Positions 1-5,279 of a DNA stretch of 9,019 nucleotides are shown here, one piece after another. Source of the stretch: SAR324 cluster bacterium. Lineage in GTDB: Bacteria > SAR324 > JACQKK01. The notes below the pieces were generated by a model that was not told the DNA's origin, made no database searches, and worked only from the letters and a program-made list of their open reading frames with translations. How positions within the stretch are numbered: position 1 is the stretch's first letter; every line of letters starts with the position of its first letter. A program made the translations under genes and the position numbers. The DNA lies in NCBI GenBank assembly GCA_022572825.1, contig JACZVE010000095.1, forward strand, positions 1-9,019, read 5' to 3'.

Positions 1-61
1 TCTGGCCGCTTCGCTACTTAACAATCTATCCGAATAACCGTATATTGAACGTAAGTGAGAC

Positions 62-66
62 GGAGG
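62..66 (+). promoter_or_regulatory. Ribosome binding site for the 75-518 ORF
   Basis: A GGAGG core lies 8 nt before the ATG at 75 and only 2 nt before the ATG at 69. It therefore favours 75 over 69 and over the upstream TTG at 45. The sequence around it (about 1-75) is clearly richer in A and T than the rest of the window. Confidence 0.6.
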
Positions 67-74
67 TAATGAAC

Positions 75-518
75 ATGAATATCGAACTTCTGTGGTTTGA
101 GGGCTGCCCGTGTCATTCTGCTGCTGAAGACCTGGTTCGAGATGTGTTGGACGAGCTTGGTTTGGACGTACCGATCAATCGGGTGGAAGTTCCGGACGAC
201 CGGACGGCGAAGGCGGTCGTGTTCCAGGGCTCGCCGACGGTCAAGATCGGGGGGATGCTCGCCGCCCGCGTGGGGGACTCGTGCGCCCACGGCGGCAAGA
301 TCATCGCCGAGGAGGCGCCGGGCGGCGGCGCGATGTTCCGCGTCACGCTGCCGGTGGGGGGTGAGGCCGCAGCCAAGCCTGTCCTGCCGCAGGTCCCCGT
401 CGAGCAACGGGACGCGCCGGCCCAGGCGCCGCAACCGGTCGACTCGACGACGGCACGTCAGGACGAGGCCGCACTCACCGATACCTCGGCCCCGGTCGGT
501 TCGAACCAGCAGGGCTAG
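75..518 (+). CDS. Chimeric ORF: thioredoxin-like N-terminus joined to a histidine-kinase-like C-terminal tail
   Basis: This 147-residue ORF does not look like one natural protein. Residues 1-60 resemble the small thioredoxin-fold proteins that begin with a beta strand and a GCP motif (C11-P12-C13 here) and carry a cis-proline loop, GSPTV, at 52-56. Normally such a protein continues with a short family-specific C-terminus, which is absent. Instead residues 71-94 (AHGGKI, PGGGAMF, TLPV) match the last strands of a HATPase_c domain, the end of a sensor histidine kinase, without the N, G1 and F boxes. Residues 95-147 are a Pro/Ala/Gln-rich tail. The junction lies between codons 57 and 70. The start at 75 is chosen from the Shine-Dalgarno spacing. 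Neither half should be functional as a kinase, and the redox half may be incomplete. It may be a real fusion of gene fragments or an assembly or cloning join. The domain identities are from motif recognition only. Confidence 0.55.
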   Translation: MNIELLWFEGCPCHSAAEDLVRDVLDELGLDVPINRVEVPDDRTAKAVVFQGSPTVKIGGMLAARVGDSCAHGGKIIAEEAPGGGAMFRVTLPVGGEAAAKPVLPQVPVEQRDAPAQAPQPVDSTTARQDEAALTDTSAPVGSNQQG

Positions 519-555
519 ACGGCATACGTATCTTTTTAGTCTTTCCATCGGTTCC

Positions 556-568
556 GCGCCGTCGGCGC
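556..568. other. Short perfect stem-loop in the gap after the chimeric ORF
   Basis: GCGCC (556-560) and GGCGC (564-568) pair perfectly around a 3-nt loop. No run of T follows, so it is not a convincing intrinsic terminator, though it lies 38 nt after the stop codon of the chimeric ORF. I see no other feature in 519-610. Confidence 0.25.
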
Positions 569-610
569 TCTATGCGATACTCACGCCTCACCCGACAATA
601 CATTTCCGAT

Positions 611-616
611 GAGGGG
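611..616 (+). promoter_or_regulatory. Ribosome binding site for the truncated beta-propeller gene
   Basis: GAGGGG lies 7 nt before the ATG at 624. The in-frame ATG at 609 has no purine-rich tract upstream, and starting at 624 also gives the better signal peptide. This decides the start at 624. Confidence 0.5.
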
Positions 617-623
617 CGAGCTC

Positions 624-974
624 ATGAGGAGTGGTCTTCCAGGTTGTTTTGTGATCCTTCTCGCGTTCGGCCTGGCGTTGCCCATCGTTTCCGCCAGGAA
701 AAAGACCGCTCCGCCGGCCGAGGACGCCAACGTGAGGGTCGCGGAGAAACTGCTCGAGAAGCTTGAGTACCGCAATATCGGCCCATACCGCGGCGGGCGT
801 TCGACCGCCGTGGCCGGTGTGATCGGCGAACGCGACGTGTTCTACATGGGTTCCACCGGCGGCGGCGTCTGGAAAATGATCGCGCGATCCTATACATTGG
901 ACGCGGCACACCGCTGGGCCTGCACCTGCGCCCAAGGGCCGGCGCAGGGAGGGGGTTCAGGTTCGACGGCATGA
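624..974 (+). pseudogene. N-terminal fragment of a BNR/sortilin-like beta-propeller secreted protein
   Basis: The ORF starts with a Sec signal peptide (MRSG, a hydrophobic core FVILLAFGLALPIV, then a likely cut after VSA). The mature start contains YRNIGPYRGGRST and VFYMGSTGGGVWK. These are the first-blade signatures of large (often about 1000-residue) secreted proteins with VPS10/sortilin-like BNR or WD40-like repeats, often annotated as glycosyl hydrolases. The homology stops after VWK (codon ending at 875), where family members continue with a TxDGG-type BNR turn. The remaining 32 codons to the stop at 972-974 are unrelated, low in hydrophobics and rich in Gly, Ala and Cys. Only about 80 residues of the real protein remain, so no function is expected. 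The cut falls directly at a GATC-containing palindrome. Family recognition is fairly sure; the cause of the truncation is unknown. Confidence 0.7.
878..889. repeat. Perfect 12-bp palindrome GATCGCGCGATC at the gene break
   Basis: GATCGCGCGATC is its own reverse complement. It begins 3 nt after the last codon of recognisable beta-propeller homology (ending at 875), so it sits at the apparent join. It contains two GATC sites and a BssHII-type GCGCGC core. It could be a chance palindrome in GC-rich DNA, a recombination site, or the mark of a ligation-type join. Confidence 0.6.
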
Positions 975-1083
975 TCACGGCAAGTGACCGGAGCCCAGGA
1001 AACAGGCACGCTGTTCCAGCGGAAAATCATCGCGGGGAACGTCAGGCCGGTCTCCAATGCACGGAACACGGCCGATCCGAAGG

Positions 1084-1088
1084 GGAGG
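1084..1088 (+). promoter_or_regulatory. Ribosome binding site for the racemase
   Basis: GGAGG sits 6 nt before the ATG at 1095. The reading frame is open upstream to 984 and beyond, but that region has no family homology and no Shine-Dalgarno sequence. The site therefore fixes the start at 1095. Confidence 0.75.
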
Positions 1089-1094
1089 AATGCC

Positions 1095-1760
1095 ATGGCT
1101 GAGCGGATCGTCGTCATCAATCCCAATTGCAACGAGCAGGTCACCGCTGGAATGAGTGCGGCGCTGGAAGGCTTCCGGTTCGCCGACGGGCCTGCCATCG
1201 ACTGCCGCACGCTGGCCGAAGGTCCCCCCGGGATCGAATCGCAGATTCTCTCCGATCAGGTCATCGGCCCGCTCTGCCGCATGATCGCGGCCGAGGATAA
1301 GGCTGCGTCGGCATTCGTGATCGCCTGCTTCTCCGATCCCGGGCTGCATTCGGCCCGGGAAAGCACGGATCGGCCCGTCGTGGGCATTGCGGAAGCCGGG
1401 ATAACGACAGCCATGAATCTGGGCCAGAATGTGGGCATCGTCTCCATCCTGGCCAACTCGCTGCCGCGGCACGTGCGGTACTTCCGCGCCATGGGCGTGG
1501 CGCACTGCATTGCCGGCGACCTGCCGATCGATATGACCGTCAGCGAGCTGGCGGATGACGGCAAGGTATTCCGGCGCATGTCCGAGGTGGGCGGGCGCCT
1601 GCGCGACGAGAACGGCGCGGACGTCCTGGTGATGGGCTGCGCCGGCTTCTCGCGCCACCGGGCGGGCCTGGAGGAAGCGTTGGGGCTGCCCGTGGTGGAT
1701 CCCACCCAGGCGGCGGTGGGGATGGCGCTGACCATTCTGCGCTCGCGCTCGCGGCGCTGA
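1095..1760 (+). CDS. Asp/Glu/hydantoin racemase family protein
   Basis: The product is 221 residues, close to the usual 220-250 of the family. It should be a cofactor-independent cytoplasmic racemase that swaps the configuration of a substrate's alpha carbon by a two-base cysteine mechanism. Visible markers are the N-terminal VVINPN (6-11), which binds substrate, Cys78 in VIACFSDPGL, and Cys182 in VMGCAGFS. These match the two catalytic cysteines of characterised hydantoin racemases in spacing and context. VDPTQAAV (201-208) is the conserved C-terminal substrate-site segment. The hydantoinase gene starts 17 nt downstream, so the two are almost certainly co-transcribed. That makes 5-substituted hydantoin the best substrate guess, supplying the enantiomer the hydantoinase prefers. 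Allantoin racemase is an alternative within the same family, and maleate isomerase or arylmalonate decarboxylase relatives are less likely. Confidence 0.85.
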   Translation: MAERIVVINPNCNEQVTAGMSAALEGFRFADGPAIDCRTLAEGPPGIESQILSDQVIGPLCRMIAAEDKAASAFVIACFSDPGLHSARESTDRPVVGIAEAGITTAMNLGQNVGIVSILANSLPRHVRYFRAMGVAHCIAGDLPIDMTVSELADDGKVFRRMSEVGGRLRDENGADVLVMGCAGFSRHRAGLEEALGLPVVDPTQAAVGMALTILRSRSRR

Positions 1761-1777
1761 TCTTCGGGAGATATGGG

Positions 1778-3211
1778 ATGGCGGACTTCGATGTGGTGAT
1801 CCGTAACGGCACCGTGGCCACCGCGGCCGACACCGTCCGCTGCGAGGTGGGCATTCGGGATGGAAAGGTGACGGCCCTGGCGGAACGGCTGGGCCCCGGC
1901 AGCGAAGAGATCGACGCCTCGGGGCACCTGGTGCTGCCGGGCGGCATCGACACTCACTGCCACATCGACCAGCGCTCCTCAATGGGCGCGACCAACGCGG
2001 ACGACTTTCGCTCGGGCAGCATTTCGGCTGCCTGCGGCGGCACCACCACGATCATGCCCTTCGCTGCCCAGCACCGGGGCCAGTCCCTGCGCACGGTGGT
2101 GGACGACTACCACAAGCGGGCCGAGGGCAAGGCGGTGATCGACTACGCCTTTCACCTGATCATCTCCGACCCGAGCGAGGTGGTGATGAAGGAGGAGCTG
2201 CCCGCCCTGATCCGCGACGGATACACCTCGTTCAAGATCTACATGACCTACGACGCCCTGAAGCTGGACGACAGTCAGATGCTGGCCATATTCGCCCTGG
2301 CGCGGCGCGAGGGGGCGATGGTGATGGTACACGCGGAAAACCACGACTGCCTTGCCTGGCTCACCGAACAGTTGCTGGCCGCCGGGCACACGGCGCCCAA
2401 GTACCACGGCGTCGCCCACCACAGCGCGGCGGAGCGGGAGGCGACCCACCGCGCCATCACCCTGGCGGAAATCGTGGATCTGCCCATCCTGATCGTGCAC
2501 GTCTCCGGCCGGGAGGCGGTGGAGCAGCTCCGCTGGGCGCAGGGCCGCGATCTGCGCATTTATGCGGAAACCTGCCCGCAGTACCTGTACCTGTCCGCCG
2601 AGGATATGGACCGGCCCGGCTTCGAGGGGGCCAAGTTCGTCTGCAGCCCGCCGCCGCGGGAGCGGGCCAATCAGGAATTCATCTGGCGGGCGCTGCAGGG
2701 CGGCGTGTTCAAGGTCGTCTCCTCGGATCACGCGCCGTACCGCTTCGACGACCCCGAGGGCAAGAAAATGCACGGCGACAGCGCACCGTTCAAAAAGATC
2801 CCCAACGGGATACCGGGTCTCGAGGTGCGTCTGCCTCTGCTGTTCTCCGGTGGGGTCAACGGCGGCCGCATCGACCTCAACGCATTCGTCGCGCTCAGTG
2901 CCACCAACGCCGCCAAGCTGTATGGCCTCTATCCGCAAAAGGGCACCATCGCCGTGGGTTCGGATGCCGACATCGCCATCTGGGATCCCCAGCGGGAGGT
3001 GACGATCTCCGTCGACATGCTCCACGACAATATGGACTACACGCCTTATGAGGGAATCACGGTCAAGGGGTGGCCCGTCACCACGCTGTCCCGCGGCGAG
3101 GTGGTCTGCACGGCCGGGGAGCCGCGGGGACAACCCGGCCGGGGGCGCTTCCTTCCCTGCGCCAAGCCGGATATGGCGCGACCGGCGGGATCCTCCTCCG
3201 CCGCGAGATGA
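1778..3211 (+). CDS. hydA: Dihydropyrimidinase / D-hydantoinase
   Basis: The 477-residue protein is a full-length cyclic amidohydrolase that opens the ring of 5,6-dihydropyrimidines or 5-substituted hydantoins to N-carbamoyl amino acids in the cytoplasm. All metal-centre residues are present: His60 and His62 in GGIDTHCHID, Lys153 (to be carboxylated) in SFKIYMTY, His185 in MVHAEN, His241 in IVHVSG and Asp317 in SSDHAPY. Tyr158 and Ser290 (CSPPPR) match the known substrate-binding residues, and KIPNG (340-344) supplies the usual Asn. Family traits at the end include GTIAVGSDADIAIWDP and GRGRFLPC, after which about 16 extra residues form a Pro/Ser/Ala tail. A GGGAG Shine-Dalgarno sequence (1766-1770) lies 7 nt before the ATG. 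The adjacent racemase favours a hydantoin role over pure pyrimidine catabolism. No carbamoylase or beta-ureidopropionase gene lies in the window. Preferred substrate and stereochemistry cannot be read from the sequence. Confidence 0.92.
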   Translation: MADFDVVIRNGTVATAADTVRCEVGIRDGKVTALAERLGPGSEEIDASGHLVLPGGIDTHCHIDQRSSMGATNADDFRSGSISAACGGTTTIMPFAAQHRGQSLRTVVDDYHKRAEGKAVIDYAFHLIISDPSEVVMKEELPALIRDGYTSFKIYMTYDALKLDDSQMLAIFALARREGAMVMVHAENHDCLAWLTEQLLAAGHTAPKYHGVAHHSAAEREATHRAITLAEIVDLPILIVHVSGREAVEQLRWAQGRDLRIYAETCPQYLYLSAEDMDRPGFEGAKFVCSPPPRERANQEFIWRALQGGVFKVVSSDHAPYRFDDPEGKKMHGDSAPFKKIPNGIPGLEVRLPLLFSGGVNGGRIDLNAFVALSATNAAKLYGLYPQKGTIAVGSDADIAIWDPQREVTISVDMLHDNMDYTPYEGITVKGWPVTTLSRGEVVCTAGEPRGQPGRGRFLPCAKPDMARPAGSSSAAR

Positions 3212-3353
3212 ACCCGCAGGCACCCATTGAGCCCGCTCTGTCTGAGGCGGCATCGCGGTAGGCCCTGCGCGGGCCGGACGGCGCGCGCTGCGACCGGTTA
3301 AACCTTGCACCGGGTCGGGTGGGGAGGGGTAGATCCGAAAGGGAGGAAGTGAG
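3212..3353. other. 142-nt gap between hydantoinase and TRAP operon
   Basis: The gap contains no plausible gene. It holds a GC-rich stretch (about 3262-3293) with several alternative GCGCG pairings and then GGTT-A-AACC (3296-3304), but no T-run that would mark an intrinsic terminator. A strong GGAGG (3342-3346), 7 nt before the ATG at 3354, serves the next gene. A TTGCAC (3305-3310) and TAGATC (3330-3335) are 19 nt apart, too wide and too close to the ribosome site to call a promoter. Whether the two blocks are one transcript is open. Confidence 0.4.
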
Positions 3354-4271
3354 ATGGCCCGCAACAGCGCCGTCGTGATCGTGATGGCCGTGGTGCTGGC
3401 CGCGTGCTCGATTAAGCGGATGGCGGTCGATATCATCGGCGACGCGCTCAGCGGCGGAGGCGGTGTCTTTGCCTCGGAGGAGGACCCGCAGCTGATTCGC
3501 GAGGCCCTTCCCTTCGGGCTCAAGACCTACGAGAGCCTTCTCGCCATATCACCGGAACACGAAGGGCTGCTCCTTGCCGCCGCCAGTGGGTTCGCCGCGT
3601 ACGCGTTTCTTCTGCAACGGGAAGCGGACGAAATTGACGCGACGGACCTGACGAAAGCGCGGGAACTGCGTGCGAGGGCCCGCAACCTCTACCTTCGAGG
3701 CCGGGATTTCGCGCTGCGCGGATTGGAGCTCGCGCACCCGAATTTCGTGGCGCAGTTGTACGATGACGCGCGGTCCACGCTCACGAAAACGGAGCAGGAG
3801 GACGTTCCGTATCTTTACTGGGCCGGCGCTGCCTGGGCCGGCGCATTGAGCGCCGCCAAGGACGATCTGACGCTCCTCGCGGAGCTTCCCCTGGCGGCGG
3901 CCTTGGTCGGCCGCGTGCTCGTCCTGGACGAGGTCTATGGGCAGGGCGTGGCGCACGAGTTTTTCATCTCCTATGAGGGAAGCCGGCCGGGCGGGAGCCG
4001 CGCCAAGGCGCGCGAGCACTATCGTCGCGCCCTCGAGCTGTCGGACGGCCTGCGTGCATCGGTCCATCTTGCCTTGGCCGAGGCGGTGACCGTTCGGGAA
4101 CAGAACCTGGATGAGTTTCGGGCGCTTGTTGCCGCGGCCAAAGGAGTGGAACTGGACAAGGCGCCCAACTTCCGTTTGGTCAACACGCTGGCCAGGGAAC
4201 GCGCGGTCTGGCTCGAATCGCGTATACCGGAACTGTTCTTGGAAGTGGAATCCGGAGAAGAAAAGGGATGA
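3354..4271 (+). CDS. TatT-like TPR lipoprotein of a TRAP transporter
   Basis: The 305-residue protein begins with a short lipoprotein signal, hydrophobic 6-17 ending in the lipobox LAAC, with Cys18 as the lipidated residue. Ser19 suggests sorting to the outer membrane under the usual +2 rule. The rest is mainly alpha-helical with degenerate TPR-like helix pairs, seen around 52-88, 101-127, 152-169 and 217-263 (for example KAREHYRRALEL). Length and layout fit the TRAP transporter T-component (TatT) family, known from the Treponema pallidum lipoprotein whose TPR trimer pairs with a DctP-type protein. The next two genes encode exactly those partners, which is the strongest evidence. It probably sits in the periplasm, lipid-anchored, and helps pass ligand to the binding protein. 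TatT family sequences diverge strongly, so the call leans on context as well as fold. Confidence 0.8.
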   Translation: MARNSAVVIVMAVVLAACSIKRMAVDIIGDALSGGGGVFASEEDPQLIREALPFGLKTYESLLAISPEHEGLLLAAASGFAAYAFLLQREADEIDATDLTKARELRARARNLYLRGRDFALRGLELAHPNFVAQLYDDARSTLTKTEQEDVPYLYWAGAAWAGALSAAKDDLTLLAELPLAAALVGRVLVLDEVYGQGVAHEFFISYEGSRPGGSRAKAREHYRRALELSDGLRASVHLALAEAVTVREQNLDEFRALVAAAKGVELDKAPNFRLVNTLARERAVWLESRIPELFLEVESGEEKG

Positions 4272-5278
4272 AGACATTCATCGTTGGCTGCCTGACCGCT
4301 TTCGCACTTGTCGGGTCCTATGGTTCACCGGCGGCGCTAACCATAAAGTTTGGCACGCTCGCTCCCGAAGGATCGCCCTGGTACAACGCCATTCGCGATA
4401 TGGCGGAAGCCTGGAAGACTGCTTCCGGCGGAACGGTCAAGGTTCGCATCTACGCGGGCGGGATCGCCGGGGACGAGCCCGATCTCGTACGGAAGATCAA
4501 GATCGGACAACTCCATGCCGCCGCTCTGACGGGGGGCGGTCTGGCGAGAATCGCTTTGGAGGTTCAGGCGCTGCAGATGCCGAGGATGTTCGCCTCACTG
4601 GACGAGCTCGATTACGTCCGCGAGCGGGTTGGGCCGAAAATCGAGGCCATCCTGGAGAAGAAGGGCTTCAAAGTCCTCACCTGGAGTGATATTGGGTGGG
4701 CTTATTTCTTTGCCCAGAAACCCGTGGTTCATCCCGACGATCTCAAACCGCTGCGCCTGTTCGCATGGGCCGGGGAGACCGCCTATATCGACGCCTGGAA
4801 GGCCGCCGGTTACAAGCCCGTTCCCCTCGCGGTAACGGAAATCCACACGGCGCTGCAATCCGGTCTCATCAACGCATTCGTCACAACGCCGGTTGCGGCG
4901 CTCTCCTTCCAGTGGTTCGCGTCGGCCAAGCACATGACCGACCTGAAGTGGGCGCGGGTGGTCGGAGCGGTTGTGATCTCCACGCGCGCGTGGAAAAAGA
5001 TTCCCGGCGAACTCCAACCTCGATTTGCCAGCGCCGCAAGGGACGCGGGCGCCCGGCTGCAGGCGATGCTTCCGAAGCTGAGTGCGGAAGCCATCCAGGT
5101 GATGACCCAGCACGGTCTCCAGGTGCATCCCGTCCCACCAAAGGTGTTGAAGGAGTGGGAAAAAGGCGCCCGCGCCGGTTACCCGAGCATCGTTGGGAAG
5201 GTAGTACCCGCCGGGATGGTAGCCGAGGTGGAACGCATTCGCGATGCATACCGGGCAAAACAGGCGGAGCGGCAATAG
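4268..5278 (+). CDS. dctP: TRAP transporter substrate-binding protein, DctP family (TatT-associated)
   Basis: The product is a 336-residue periplasmic binding protein. A Sec signal peptide (MKTFIVGCLTAFALVGSYG) precedes a mature start near ALTIKFGTLAPEGSPW, the classic first strand of DctP proteins. Other family marks are the GG-x-G-x-x loop after VRIYAGG (59-65), the long helix EIHTALQSGLINAF (191-204), and the helix-rich C-terminus. In typical DctP proteins a DLKGxKIR motif supplies an arginine that grips the ligand carboxylate. Here the motif reads DLKPLRLF (158-165), with Phe165 in that place. This is consistent with the TatT-linked branch, for which hydrophobic ligands have been proposed. 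Its ATG overlaps the TatT stop as ATGA (4268-4271), so the two are translationally coupled. The substrate is unknown; the neighbouring hydantoin genes suggest a cyclic ureide, as inference only. Confidence 0.9.
   Translation: MKTFIVGCLTAFALVGSYGSPAALTIKFGTLAPEGSPWYNAIRDMAEAWKTASGGTVKVRIYAGGIAGDEPDLVRKIKIGQLHAAALTGGGLARIALEVQALQMPRMFASLDELDYVRERVGPKIEAILEKKGFKVLTWSDIGWAYFFAQKPVVHPDDLKPLRLFAWAGETAYIDAWKAAGYKPVPLAVTEIHTALQSGLINAFVTTPVAALSFQWFASAKHMTDLKWARVVGAVVISTRAWKKIPGELQPRFASAARDAGARLQAMLPKLSAEAIQVMTQHGLQVHPVPPKVLKEWEKGARAGYPSIVGKVVPAGMVAEVERIRDAYRAKQAERQ
5266..5269 (+). promoter_or_regulatory. Ribosome binding site for the permease
   Basis: GGAG lies 10 nt before the GTG at 5280 and inside the end of the binding-protein gene. 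The in-frame ATG at 5244 would add 12 polar residues (HTGQNRRSGNS) and has a weaker upstream tract, so GTG at 5280 is preferred. Confidence 0.5.
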
Positions 5279-5279
5279 C

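Larger units (their letters stand above)
876..1094. other. Unexplained stretch between the broken propeller gene and the racemase
   Basis: From 876 the sequence no longer encodes the propeller protein. The last 32 codons of that ORF (876-974) have no recognisable homology. Another + frame (from ATC at 887) stays open until a TGA at 1100-1102 and begins ILYIGRGTPLG, but I recognise no family and it overlaps the racemase start. It could be the tail of a lost upstream gene or simple leader DNA. A promoter for the racemase-hydantoinase pair would be expected here, but I see no convincing -35/-10 pair. Confidence 0.4.

Noticed and set aside
556..568. Intrinsic terminator after the chimeric ORF
   Set aside because: The stem is perfect but only 5 bp, and no T-run follows it; kept only as a stem-loop.
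975..1982. Minus-strand open frame of 335 codons opposite the racemase
   Set aside because: Composition is Arg/His/Gly-rich with no motif, and the + strand racemase has conserved cysteines and a good start.
3305..3335. Possible promoter (TTGCAC and TAGATC) before the TatT gene
   Set aside because: The spacing of 19 nt is too long and the implied transcription start would fall in the ribosome binding site.
1979..3523. Long minus-strand open frame (514 codons) opposite the hydantoinase
   Set aside because: It is rich in Arg, Gly, His and Val with no recognisable motif, and lies antisense to a gene with all its catalytic residues intact. High GC content keeps such shadow frames open.
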